Part shown: piece after piece, positions 1 to 7,806 of the stretch
Layout of the letters: the number at the start of each line of letters is the position of its first letter
How positions within the stretch are numbered: position 1 is the stretch's first letter
From: VAZQ01 sp963816745
Lineage (GTDB): Bacteria; Pseudomonadota; Alphaproteobacteria; Rhizobiales; Xanthobacteraceae
Direction of reading: 5' to 3'
NCBI GenBank assembly: GCA_963816745.1
Contig: CAWFLQ010000006.1
Span: forward strand, 1,922,001-1,986,000
Length of the DNA: 64,000 nt
Made by a program: the position numbers and the translations under genes
The notes under the pieces: model-generated
Databases searched by the model: none
What the model was told of the DNA's origin: nothing
Seen by the model: the letters and a program-made list of their open reading frames with translations, nothing else

Positions 1-64
1 GAACGGTCGCGGCCAAGCCCAGCATGCCGACCGCCGCGATGATGACCGCCGATGTTCGTGTCAT
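1..64 (-). CDS. Partial exported or membrane protein, N-terminal end only
   Basis: The minus strand opens with an ATG (top base 64) preceded by a purine-rich GGGGCCAGG stretch. It reads 21 codons to the window edge: MTRTSAVIIAAVGMLGLAAT followed by V. A short polar and basic start followed by an unbroken small hydrophobic run is typical of a signal peptide or first membrane helix. The rest of the gene lies outside the window, so no function can be assigned. It is divergent from the metallopeptidase gene that starts at 175. Confidence 0.5.
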   Translation of the reverse strand, partial: MTRTSAVIIAAVGMLGLAATV

Positions 65-174
65 CCTGGCCCCCCATAGGTTTGTCTCACGCTCGCCCAT
101 CGCGGCGCGGCCGTCAACGTGTTGGATGTCTTTGGTCGCTGCCCATTGGCGCAAAGTCCGTGCTCGCCTAGAAC

Positions 175-609
175 ATGGCCATGACCGATTCCGCATTTGC
201 CGATCCCCTCGCCTGGCGCACGGTCAAGGCGCCCTCGCTGGAGGAGCTCGAAGTGCTCGCCGAGCGGGCGTTCCAACGGCTGCCGGAGAAATTCCGCGCG
301 CTGTGCGAGGGGCTGGTGATCCGGGTCGAGGACTTCCCGACCGACGAGGTGCTCGACGAGCTCCGCGCGGAGACCGAGTTCGACCTGCTCGGACTGTTCC
401 AGGGTGTCGGGCTGCCGTTCCAGTCCGAAAGCGCGCCGACCCACATGCCCAACATGGTCTGGCTCTACCGCCGGCCGATCCTCGATTATTGGGCCGAGCA
501 CGACGAGACCCTGGGCGCCATCATCACGCATGTGCTGGTGCACGAGATCGGCCACCATTTCGGGCTGTCCGACGACGACATGGCGGCGATCGAGGCGACC
601 GTTCGGTGA
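175..609 (+). CDS. Zincin-like metallopeptidase family protein (HExxH)
   Basis: This 144-residue protein has the signature HEIGHHFG at residues 123-130, that is an HExxH zinc motif (H123, E124, H127) near the C-terminus. That arrangement and length match the small cytosolic minimal zincin family (formerly DUF1025) widespread in alphaproteobacteria. No signal peptide is visible. The substrate is unknown, and the family is assigned as a predicted Zn-dependent peptidase by fold only. The start at 175 is followed by a second in-frame ATG at 181, and neither has a strong ribosome-binding site. The gene ends 75 bp before leuD on the same strand, so co-transcription is possible. Confidence 0.85.
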   Translation: MAMTDSAFADPLAWRTVKAPSLEELEVLAERAFQRLPEKFRALCEGLVIRVEDFPTDEVLDELRAETEFDLLGLFQGVGLPFQSESAPTHMPNMVWLYRRPILDYWAEHDETLGAIITHVLVHEIGHHFGLSDDDMAAIEATVR

Positions 610-684
610 CGGGGCCCCCCACACTTGACAAAACGCCCCTGACGTCATGAAACAGAACTATTCCAAGGTAACCGGGTCAAGGTC

Positions 685-1290
685 ATGGACAAATTCACCA
701 CCCTCGAAGGTGTGGCGGCGCCGCTCAAGGCGATCAATGTCGATACCGACATGATCATCCCCAAGCAGTATCTCAAGACCATCAAGCGCACCGGGCTGGG
801 CACCGGCCTGTTCTCGGAGAAGCGCTACAAAGACGACGGCAGCGAGAACCCGGATTTCGTGCTCAACAAGCCGGCCTATCGCAAGGCCAAGATCCTGGTC
901 GCCGGCGATAATTTCGGCTGCGGCTCCTCGCGCGAGCACGCGCCCTGGGCGCTGATGGATTTCGGCATCCGCTGCGTGATCTCGACCTCGTTCGGCGACA
1001 TCTTCTACAACAATTGCTTCAAGAACGGCGTGCTGCCGATCAAGGTCTCGCCCGAGGACCTGGAGAAGCTGTTCGACGACGCCGAGCGCGGTGCCAATGC
1101 CACGCTCTCGATCGACCTGGAGAAGCAGGAGATCAGGGGCCCCGACGGCGGCGTGGTGAAGTTCGACATCGACGCCCACCGCAAGCATTGCCTGCTCAAC
1201 GGCCTCGACGACATCGGCCTCACGATGGTCAAAGGCGACAAGATCGAAAGCTTCGAGCAGAAGTCGAAGGCCGCCCGCGCCTGGGCCTGA
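685..1290 (+). CDS. leuD: 3-isopropylmalate dehydratase small subunit
   Basis: LeuD is the small (swivelling) subunit of isopropylmalate isomerase, which with LeuC converts 2-isopropylmalate to 3-isopropylmalate in leucine biosynthesis. The 201-residue product carries the family hallmarks: D20-T-D near the N-terminus followed by IIPKQYL, and the loop GDNFGCGSSREHA at residues 74-86 that contacts substrate. The length is normal for the bacterial subunit. The leucine enzyme LeuB lies 14 kb away at 15128 on the other strand, and leuC is not in the window, so the leu genes are dispersed here. Identification is secure from motif and full-length similarity. Confidence 0.97.
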   Translation: MDKFTTLEGVAAPLKAINVDTDMIIPKQYLKTIKRTGLGTGLFSEKRYKDDGSENPDFVLNKPAYRKAKILVAGDNFGCGSSREHAPWALMDFGIRCVISTSFGDIFYNNCFKNGVLPIKVSPEDLEKLFDDAERGANATLSIDLEKQEIRGPDGGVVKFDIDAHRKHCLLNGLDDIGLTMVKGDKIESFEQKSKAARAWA

Positions 1291-1335
1291 CGGTGGCCAG
1301 GGATCAGGCATCAGTGTCGGTCTGATACCCGATAT

Positions 1336-1656
1336 TCAGGCTGCCTCGATGTGCACGACTTGATAGAGGCACGGCTCCGCCTCCCTGACGAGCTCGCCGA
1401 AGCGCGGCCACTTCTTGCGGAACTCGGGTGAATGGTGAGCAGCCTCGAGGTTGCTGCGACTCGTCCATTGCACATAGTTCACGATGTGGCTGCCATCCTC
1501 GCTGCGGTGCAGGCTGATGGAGACGAAGCCCGGCTGCGTCGCCATGAAGCGGGCGCGCTCTTCCATGAGCTCCAACACCTCGGACTGGTTGTCGGGCGTT
1601 GTCTTGACGGTCGTGATCTGGGTCACAATGTCGTGGTCCTCGCGGATCTCAGGCAT
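1336..1656 (-). CDS. Antibiotic biosynthesis monooxygenase (ABM) domain protein
   Basis: This small 106-residue protein is made of a single ABM-type ferredoxin-like fold: a beta strand ending in VTQITTVKT, a helix with SEVLELMEERARFMATQPGF, then a strand carrying the HIVNYVQWTSRSNLEAAHHS stretch. Members of this fold include quinol monooxygenases and heme-degrading enzymes, but many are uncharacterised. The ATG at 1656 is chosen because an AGGAGG sequence lies just upstream at about 1663-1668; the longer open frame upstream runs through a palindromic repeat and does not look coding. No cofactor is needed in many members, so the precise reaction stays open. Confidence 0.8.
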   Translation of the reverse strand: MPEIREDHDIVTQITTVKTTPDNQSEVLELMEERARFMATQPGFVSISLHRSEDGSHIVNYVQWTSRSNLEAAHHSPEFRKKWPRFGELVREAEPCLYQVVHIEAA

Positions 1657-1780
1657 GGCGTCCTCCTGGTGTCCAAGGAGACAAATGCAAATGCCATCGA
1701 GCGAGTTTTCGGCAACCGCGAGCGTCAGCATCGTCCTCCTCGCCGGCGCCTCGACACTCCTCGCGCGAGCATGCAGACTA

Positions 1781-1830
1781 GCGCATGTCTTGGAAAAGTG
1801 GGAACCGGTTTTCCGACAACGACATGCGCA
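1781..1830. repeat. GCGCATG-type intergenic palindromic element, copy 1
   Basis: The block begins GCGCATGTC and ends GACATGCGC, with an inner GGAAAAGTGG and a CCGGTTTTCCG segment that can pair. The same layout recurs at 17340-17389 and, inverted, at 49882-49930; a partial copy is at 37012-37036. It lies upstream of the ABM gene and outside recognised genes. Similar palindromes are common between genes in Bradyrhizobium-like genomes (general knowledge); the function is unknown. Confidence 0.75.
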
Positions 1831-1916
1831 AAATCCAGGTGACCACAGACGAGGGACAACCATGCGCTCGAAACAGGTGGTCGCGGACGCCAAGATTCCG
1901 CAGCAGTGATCGGTGA

Positions 1917-2711
1917 TCAGTCCGGCACCGAGGGTTGCCACGATCCTGCCGGCGCGGCCTCGATGCCGACGATGCCGCTGGCTGCGATCGCGCTCTGCAG
2001 GAAGCCGGAGGCGCGCACCTCGTCCACGAAGCGATTGACGGCGGCGAGGACCTCGGGCTTGCCCTTCGGCACGATTATGGTCTGCGGCACGCCGAACAGG
2101 CTGTCCGGGAGCAGGCGCGTGCCGGGCGTATCCTTCATCAGCGTGGTCAGACGCTGGCGGTTGGCGCCGAAGGCGTCAATTTCCTTCGTCGTCAGCATGC
2201 GCTTGATTTCGGCCGGATTGTTCTCGATCTCGACCAGCGTTGCCGCCTTCAGCTTGCGCTTCATGAACAGCGTGACCGAGTCGTTGCGGGTGCCGGCGAT
2301 CTTCTGCCCGGCGCGGTCGACGTCGGCGACGGCGCGGATCGGCGAATCGTCGGGCACGAGGAAGCTCTGCTGCACCAGCATGTAGGTCTGGGAGAATTCC
2401 ACGGTGCCGGCGCGCGACGGCTCGTAGGCGACGAAACCGATATCGGCCTGGCCGCCGCTGACCGCCTCGATCACCGCTGCCGGATTGGCGACCGGCTTGA
2501 TCTCGACCGGCGTACCAATGCGTTTTCCAAGCTCGCGCGCCAGATCGGCGGACGCGCCGCGAATGGCACCGGTGGCGCGATCCTGCACCGCCTGCGCCGG
2601 ATTGCTGCCGAGATAGGCCGCGCGCAGCGTGCCGCCGGGCGCGATCTCGTTGGCGGCTGCGGTGCCGCCTATCAGCGTCAATGCCGCGACGACCAGAGCA
2701 AGTTTTTTCAT
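1917..2711 (-). CDS. ABC transporter substrate-binding protein, family 3
   Basis: The 264-residue protein starts with a clear Sec signal peptide (MKKLALVVAALTLIGGTAAA, cleavage near residue 20). It continues with the periplasmic binding protein type 3 fold: LRAAYLGSNPA at the first strand, GASADLARELGKRIG in helix 1, GQADIGFVAYEPSR, and the hinge region with AGTRNDSVTLFMKR. This family binds amino acids or other small polar ligands and delivers them to an inner-membrane ABC permease. No permease or ATPase gene is adjacent, so it is an orphan receptor here and the ligand cannot be predicted. It lies 19 bp downstream of the CoA lyase gene and is probably in the same transcript. Confidence 0.9.
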   Translation of the reverse strand: MKKLALVVAALTLIGGTAAANEIAPGGTLRAAYLGSNPAQAVQDRATGAIRGASADLARELGKRIGTPVEIKPVANPAAVIEAVSGGQADIGFVAYEPSRAGTVEFSQTYMLVQQSFLVPDDSPIRAVADVDRAGQKIAGTRNDSVTLFMKRKLKAATLVEIENNPAEIKRMLTTKEIDAFGANRQRLTTLMKDTPGTRLLPDSLFGVPQTIIVPKGKPEVLAAVNRFVDEVRASGFLQSAIAASGIVGIEAAPAGSWQPSVPD

Positions 2712-2730
2712 GTCGTTTCCTCCAGCTGGC

Positions 2731-3609
2731 TCACCTTCTTGATTCTATCGCCTCCGCGATCGCGACCGTGCGCCGCGCCATGTCGGCGTGCAGGCGCTCG
2801 ACCATGCGGCCGTCGAGTTGGATCACGCCTTTGCCCTTGTTCTCCGGCAGGTCGAAGGCCGCGATGATCTTCTTTGCCTGCTCGACCTCGTCCGCGCCCG
2901 GCGAGAACGCGGCGTTGCAGGGCTCGATCTGGTTCGGATGGATCAGGGTCTTGCCGTCGAAGCCCAGGTCGCGCGCCTGTGCGCATTCCTGCGCGAAGCC
3001 CTCGGCGTTGCCAAGGTCGTTGTAGACGCCGTCGAGGATGTCGATGCCGAAGGCGCGCGCCGCCGCGACGCAATTCATCAGCCACGGCAGCATCGCAGCG
3101 CGGCCCGGCGTAATCTTCGCCCGCGTGTCCTTGGCGAGATCGTTGGTGCCCATCACGAAACCCGCCAAGCGAGTCTCGACGTCGCGCGCGGCGGCTGCGA
3201 TCTCGGCGGCGTTGAGCATGGCGAGCGGCGTCTCCATCATTGCCCAGACCCGAATTTTGTGGTCGGCGCTGATGTCGACGAGCCGCTTCGCGACGTCCTC
3301 CAGGTTGCGGGGATGGGAAATCTTCGGCACCAGCACGCCGTCTGGCTTGCACTTGGCGACGGCGTCGAGATCCTCCAGCCACCATTGCGTATCGAGGCCG
3401 TTGATGCGGACGATGACCTCGCGCGCCCCGAAGCCGCCTGCCGTCACCGCATCGGTGACCTGCTTGCGGGCGGCGGGCTTGGTGTCGGGCGCGACCGAAT
3501 CCTCAAGGTCGAGGATGACGGTGTCGGCCGGCAAGCTGCGCGCCTTCTCGATCGCGCGGGCGTTCGATCCCGGCATGTAGAGGACGCTGCGGCGCGGACG
3601 GATCGTCAT
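2731..3609 (-). CDS. HpcH/HpaI-CitE family CoA ester lyase
   Basis: This is a TIM-barrel CoA ester lyase of the CitE-like group, which cleaves or forms malyl-CoA-type esters with Mg2+. Visible marks are RRSVLYMPGSNARAIEKA near the N-terminus (CoA site), DTVILDLEDSVAPDTK (metal-binding Asp/Glu) and MMETPLAMLNA with the metal-binding Glu, then GKTLIHPNQIEPCNAAF. The predicted length is 292 residues, usual for the family. The start at 3609 is preferred over upstream ATGs because a GGGAG ribosome site precedes it and the protein aligns from MTIRPRRS. The substrate could be malyl-CoA, beta-methylmalyl-CoA or citramalyl-CoA. The dehydratase at 22440 acts on beta-methylmalyl-CoA, but linkage to this gene is only inference. 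Confidence 0.88.
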   Translation of the reverse strand: MTIRPRRSVLYMPGSNARAIEKARSLPADTVILDLEDSVAPDTKPAARKQVTDAVTAGGFGAREVIVRINGLDTQWWLEDLDAVAKCKPDGVLVPKISHPRNLEDVAKRLVDISADHKIRVWAMMETPLAMLNAAEIAAAARDVETRLAGFVMGTNDLAKDTRAKITPGRAAMLPWLMNCVAAARAFGIDILDGVYNDLGNAEGFAQECAQARDLGFDGKTLIHPNQIEPCNAAFSPGADEVEQAKKIIAAFDLPENKGKGVIQLDGRMVERLHADMARRTVAIAEAIESRR

Positions 3610-3722
3610 TTGCTGGATCTCCCCGAGGGCTGATATCAGGCTAGCCCGCGTGCACGACCTGTGCCAGTTGACGGACGCGCACTCGGCATGCAATTTGCCG
3701 GCCGATAGCAAGGTGAACCGTC

Positions 3723-4367
3723 ATGAGCCTGCCGCCGCGTTTGGTCCAAGGGTATGAGGCGTTCCGGTCCGGACGACTTGCGACGGAGCAAGATCGCTAT
3801 CGCGATCTGGCCGAGCAGGGGCAGGCGCCCGAAATCATGGTGATCGGCTGCTGCGACTCCCGAGTCTCGCCGGAGGTGATCTTCGACGCCAAGCCGGGCG
3901 AGCTGTTCGTGGTGCGCAACGTCGCCAACCTGGTACCGCCTTATTCTCCCGACGGGGCCTATCACGGCGTATCGGCCGCGCTCGAATTCGCGGTCGGCGC
4001 GCTGCGGGTGAAGCATATCGTGGTGCTCGGTCACGCACGTTGCGGCGGCGTGCGCGCGTTCGCCGAAGGGAACGCACCGCTGTCGCCCGGTGACTTCATC
4101 GGCAAATGGATGTCGCTGATCGCGCCGGCGGCGGAACGGCTCGGCCACCTGCGCGATACGCCGGATTACCTCGCCCGCCTGGAGCAGGCCTCGATTGCCA
4201 ACGCCCTCGACAATCTCATGACTTTTCCGCGGCTGCGCAGGTTGATCGAGCGCGGCCACGTCACGACGCATGGCGCCTATTTCGGAGTGGCGACCGGCGA
4301 GTTGTCGGTGCTCGACCCGCGATCCGGTAATTTCGTGCCGGTCGGAAACGGCGTGGTCGGAGCATGA
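3723..4367 (+). CDS. Beta-class carbonic anhydrase
   Basis: The 214-residue protein is a beta carbonic anhydrase, interconverting CO2 and bicarbonate. Zinc ligands are visible as C44 in the CCDSR motif (with the D45/R47 dyad) and H104-x2-C107 in GHARCGG. No signal peptide is present, so it should act in the cytoplasm, probably supplying bicarbonate to carboxylases. Its stop overlaps the start of the next gene (ATGA at 4364-4367), which suggests translational coupling. It is divergent from the CoA lyase gene. Whether it corresponds to cynT or can cannot be told from sequence alone. Confidence 0.95.
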   Translation: MSLPPRLVQGYEAFRSGRLATEQDRYRDLAEQGQAPEIMVIGCCDSRVSPEVIFDAKPGELFVVRNVANLVPPYSPDGAYHGVSAALEFAVGALRVKHIVVLGHARCGGVRAFAEGNAPLSPGDFIGKWMSLIAPAAERLGHLRDTPDYLARLEQASIANALDNLMTFPRLRRLIERGHVTTHGAYFGVATGELSVLDPRSGNFVPVGNGVVGA

Positions 4368-5229
4368 TCGACGCGGGCTCCCGGGGCGGTTGGCTGGCCG
4401 GAGTGGACGGCTGCCGGGCCGGCTGGGTCGCCGCTTTCGTGCGGGCCGCAGGCGACGAAGTGCGCGCCGCGCTGGCGAGCGAAGCGAGCGGCCAGCGCGG
4501 CAACTCTATAGTGCGCGCGCATAGCGCGTCGGAAGACGCGCATAAACGCGCTGGTGACACTCGCCCTGAACCGGGCTCGTCGGCGCGCGTGCGGGTCGTG
4601 TCGCGCTTTGCCGACGTGCTGGCGGCGCCGGAGGCGCCCGCGGTCGTCGCGGTCGACATCCCGGTCGGACTGCCCGAGCGCACGGGGTACGGCGGGAGAG
4701 CGGCCGAGAACGCGGTGCGGCCGCTGCTGGGGGCGCGGCAGTCCTCGGTGTTCTCGGTGCCGTCGCGGGCGGCGCTGGCGGCCGAGGACTACCGCGAGGC
4801 CTGCCGCATCGCATTGGAGACTTCGGATCCGCCTCGCAAGATCTCAAAGCAGCTCTACATGATCGCGCCGAAAATCCGCGAGGTGGACGCGTGCTTGCGC
4901 GCGGAGGGCGCCGCCGGGCGCGTGTTCGAGGTCCATCCCGAGGTCGCGTTCTGGCGCCTCAATGGAGCGCGCTCGCTCGACGAGCCGAAGAAGATCAAGG
5001 GCCGATGCTACGAGCCGGGCCTGGCGTTGCGTCGTCGCCTGTTGATCGATGCTGGGATGCAGCCGCGGCGGTCGATGCCGAGCCGCCGAAAGGCGCCGGT
5101 CCTGACGATCTCTTGGATGCCCTGGCCTGCGCCGCGATCGCGCGCCGCATTCACGTCGGCGCGGCGCGGCCGTTTCCCGACCCGCCCGAGCGCGACGGGT
5201 TCGGATTGCCGATGGCGATCTGGGCGTAA
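4364..5229 (+). CDS. DUF429 family protein, frameshifted, with in-frame palindromic insert
   Basis: The reading frame encodes a DUF429 protein: AGVDGCRAGW at the N-terminus, VAVDIPVGLPE in the middle, then SKQLYMIAPKIREVD and FEVHPEVAFW, all hallmarks of this RNase-H-like nuclease-related family of unknown role. Near 5060 one base appears to be missing; after it the correct C-terminus continues in another frame (GPDDLLDALACAAIARR, ending PMAIWA at 5229). Residues 36-76 are an insert encoded by a palindromic element also found in the cytochrome b gene at 21510. The ATGA overlap with carbonic anhydrase fixes the start. The single-base shift may be a sequence error. Confidence 0.75.
4469..4591 (+). 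repeat. Protein-coding palindromic element, copy A1 (inside DUF429 gene)
   Basis: The element begins GCGCTGGCGAGCGAAGCGAG and ends in GGGCTCGTCGGCGCG. Read in the host frame it gives ALASEASGQRGNS, then RAHSASEDAHKRAGDTRPEP and GSSAR. It is rich in self-complementary GC segments. The same peptide, 34 of 41 residues identical, is encoded at 22095-22220, and a version lacking 11 codons lies at 59557-59649. Confidence 0.85.
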
Positions 5230-5249
5230 ACCGAGGTCGTTGGTCAGCC

Positions 5250-5363
5250 GTAGGTTGGGTCGAGTTCTTCACGAGACCCAACATGCCCGCACGTTCGAAG
5301 CGTTGGGTCTCGCATAGCCCGCGAAGACGGGCGTAAACGCCCTTATGCGTTGACCCAACCTAC
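5250..5363. repeat. Long inverted repeat between DUF429 and asd
   Basis: Twelve-base arms GTAGGTTGGGTC (5250-5261) and GACCCAACCTAC (5352-5363) pair perfectly. Inside lies a second pair, GAGACCCAAC and GTTGGGTCTC. The right half (5311-5343) contains the core GCCCGCGAAGACGGGCGT that recurs in the SagB gene at 34388-34420. The block separates two convergent genes and could act as a bidirectional terminator or be a simple REP-like repeat. Confidence 0.8.
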
Positions 5364-5372
5364 AGGAAACGG

Positions 5373-6408
5373 TCACGCCGCCTTTTGCTTGGCCGCGATC
5401 AGCTTGCGGTTGATCAGGCACTCCGCGATCTGGATGGCGTTGAGCGCGGCGCCCTTGCGCAGGTTGTCGGACACGCACCACAGCACGAGGCCGTTCTCCA
5501 CCGTCGCGTCCTCGCGGATGCGGCTGATATAGGTCGCATCTTCGCCGGCAGACTCGTAGGGCGTGGCGTAGCCGCCGGCCTCGCGCTTGTCGATCACGAG
5601 GCAGCCCGGCGCGTTGCGCAGGATCTCGCGCGCCTCGTCGGCGGTGATCGGGTTCTCGAACTCGATGTTGACCGCCTCGGAATGGCCGACGAAGACCGGC
5701 ACGCGCACGCAGGTGGCGACGAGCTTGATCTTGGGGTCGAGAATCTTCTTGGTCTCGACCACCATCTTCCACTCTTCCTTGGTGAAGCCGTCATCCAGGA
5801 ACACGTCGATGTGCGGGATCACGTTGAAGGCGATGCGCTTGGGAAACTTCTTCGGCGCGATCTCGTCGAGCACGTAGACCGACTTGGTCTGCGCAAACAG
5901 CTCGTCCATCGCCTCCTTGCCGGCGCCGGAGACCGACTGATAGGTCGCCACCACCACGCGCTTGATCTTGGCCTTGTCGTGCAGCGGCTTGAGCGCGACC
6001 ACGAGCTGCGCGGTCGAGCAGTTCGGGTTGGCGATGATGCCCTTCTTGCGGAAGCCCGTGACCGCGTCGGCATTGACCTCGGGCACGATCAGCGGCACGT
6101 CGGCGTCGTAGCGCCAGCACGAGGAATTGTCGATCACGACCGCGCCGGCGGCGGCGATCTTGGGCGACCATTCCTTCGACACCGCTGGAGCCCGCCGACA
6201 TCAGGCAGATGTCGACATCGGAGAAGTCGTAGTGCTCGAGCGTCTTGCACTTGAGCGTCTTGTCGCCGAAGGAGACCTCGGTCCCCATGCTCCGGCGCGA
6301 CGCCAGCGCGACCACCTCGTCGGCGGGAAACGACCGCTCGTCGAGGATATTCAGCATCTCGCGGCCCACATTGCCCGTGGCGCCGACCACCGCGACTTTG
6401 TAACCCAT
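5373..6408 (-). CDS. asd: Aspartate-semialdehyde dehydrogenase, frameshifted
   Basis: Asd reduces aspartyl phosphate to aspartate semialdehyde with NADPH, the branch point to lysine, diaminopimelate, methionine and threonine. The N-terminus shows the Rossmann motif VAVVGATGNVGREML, and the catalytic cysteine is in NPNCSTAQ. The motifs SVSGAGKEAMDEL and GHSEAVNIEF also fit. The full-length protein of about 345 residues is split near 6183: the first part ends at SAGSSG and the second resumes at SKEWSPK one base out of phase. Removing one G restores the family sequence (AGSSVSKEWSPK). Asd is normally essential, so a sequencing insertion is more likely than a real pseudogene. Confidence 0.93.
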
Positions 6409-6684
6409 TGTTAACTCTCCGAAAGCCTTGGCGACCTGCCCGTGCGCCGACCGCGGCGGTAGCGCTTCTAGGCGAAAACCGCTGATAGTTCAACGCCGGC
6501 CTGTGGCCGCAATCGCCTGTCGGCGATTTCGGTCAAAGGCCGGGCATTCTCGTAAGTACTTGGTCACGCTGCGGGCCAATTTGGTTCAAACCCTCGGCGA
6601 CGTCAGCCAAGGCGCAACCGATTGCGTGCGAAAAACCCGTCAATTCTGGTGTGACTTGGGGAGGGCGTTCGCCGCCGCAGCAGC

Positions 6685-7443
6685 ATGAGCCTGGAACTGG
6701 AGACAGTGTCGTCCAAAATCTCCGTGGTGGGCATCGTGATCCGCTACGGCTTCTATGCCGTCGGCACGCTGGTCATCGGCGGCATCGGCCTGATGATGCT
6801 GTCGGCCTGGAATTGGTTGCCCGCGGCGGTCAATGACGCGCCGGCCTTCCGCATCTCGGCGCCCAGCCTTGCGCAGTTGCCGCTCAGCGGCCACGTCGTC
6901 ACCAGCGGACGGATCGGACGCGCCGAGGTGCGCCAGTACGGACGACTGCACAGTCGCGAGCAGGATCTCGCGGTCGTCATGGTCATGCCGCCGAAGGGGA
7001 TCGGCATGGGTACCGAATTCGTCCAGGACCTGCGCAATGTCAACTTGCTGCGCGGCTCCCGCGCCGTCCTGATGCCGACCCACTACGATCTCGAAACGCG
7101 GTTCGGCGACTTCCGCGCCACCGAGATGCGAGTCGATACCGACGGCCGGTGGAAAAATTGCCTGGCGTTTCGCAGCCGGCTCGATACCGCGTCCGTGTAC
7201 TTCGCCGGCTGGTACTGCGACGGCAGCGGCACCAAGCCCGCCGCCCAGACTCTGGCCTGCCTGCTCGACCGCCTCGTGCTGGACACCGACGTGGCGTCGA
7301 GGGAGGCCAACGCCTTCCTGCGCGGGCGCATGACGCGGGCGGCCTATTGCTCGGCGGAAGCGGTGACGCAGACCAGCGACACCGGCCAGCGGCGGACGAC
7401 GTCGCCGTCGCGATGGTCGCAGCCGAGCGCCGCGCAGCGCTGA
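6685..7443 (+). CDS. Membrane-anchored hypothetical protein
   Basis: This 252-residue protein is not recognised. It has one probable transmembrane helix near residues 19-45 (VIRYGFYAVGTLVIGGIGLMMLSAW region) with a short cytoplasmic tail, so most of it should face the periplasm. The soluble part contains two separated stretches, GRIGRAEVRQYGRLHSRE and NCLAFRSRLDTASVYFAGWY followed by paired cysteines (WYCDG and LACLLDR), which may form a disulfide. It stands alone, converging on the sorB gene. Hypothetical proteins of this design are common in Bradyrhizobium-type genomes. The 276 bp upstream (6409-6684) shows no obvious feature. Confidence 0.65.
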   Translation: MSLELETVSSKISVVGIVIRYGFYAVGTLVIGGIGLMMLSAWNWLPAAVNDAPAFRISAPSLAQLPLSGHVVTSGRIGRAEVRQYGRLHSREQDLAVVMVMPPKGIGMGTEFVQDLRNVNLLRGSRAVLMPTHYDLETRFGDFRATEMRVDTDGRWKNCLAFRSRLDTASVYFAGWYCDGSGTKPAAQTLACLLDRLVLDTDVASREANAFLRGRMTRAAYCSAEAVTQTSDTGQRRTTSPSRWSQPSAAQR

Positions 7444-7452
7444 CCTATCGTC

Positions 7453-7806
7453 CTATTTCTGGAACGGATTTCGCCAGCCGCGCTGCACGCGCGGAGGAAA
7501 CGCCGCCTCGAGATAGTCGAGCATGGCCTTGCGCTCGGCGTCTCGCGGCTTCGGCATCGCGTGCTTCTGCGTCATCCAGTCGAGCGTGTCGTCCCATTGC
7601 TGGCGCGACTGGCCCTGCGCCGCCACGACCTTGAATCCGTGGCACGGCGTGCAGGCATAGAACGTGTCGTCGCGCCCGGGCCCGGCCGGATAGTCCTCGG
7701 GCTTCTCGTCGCTCGGCGTGAAGGCTGGCGCCTGCGCCGCGGCCGGGGCGGCCGCGACCAGCACTGCGAGGATGGCGAGCGGGACGAAGGTGCGCAATCG
7801 GTTCAT
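7453..7806 (-). CDS. sorB: Sulfite dehydrogenase cytochrome c subunit (SorB-like)
   Basis: A 117-residue exported c-type cytochrome: a signal peptide of about 25 residues ends at AAAQA, and a single heme site C52-T-P-C55-H56 follows. A distal methionine, probably in KHAMPKPRD, fits a His/Met-ligated class I heme. It directly follows the sulfite oxidase-like molybdoenzyme, with overlapping stop and start (7803-7806), so the two are translationally coupled. The pair matches the SorAB sulfite:cytochrome c oxidoreductase, in which electrons from sulfite pass from the Mo centre through this heme to cytochrome c. Periplasmic location is inferred from the signal peptide. Confidence 0.85.
   Translation of the reverse strand: MNRLRTFVPLAILAVLVAAAPAAAQAPAFTPSDEKPEDYPAGPGRDDTFYACTPCHGFKVVAAQGQSRQQWDDTLDWMTQKHAMPKPRDAERKAMLDYLEAAFPPRVQRGWRNPFQK

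Noticed and set aside
86..650. A second coding frame overlapping the metallopeptidase (24-650 in another phase)
   Set aside because: It is Arg/Ala/Pro-rich shadow translation, while the HExxH frame is clearly the real one.
4469..4591. The insert in DUF429 as a frameshift artefact
   Set aside because: The frame is intact on both sides and the same peptide is encoded in cytochrome b, so the block is a real repeat.
5373..6408. asd as a real pseudogene
   Set aside because: Removing one base restores the exact family motif, the rest is perfectly conserved, and the enzyme is normally essential. The same type of error recurs in other essential genes.
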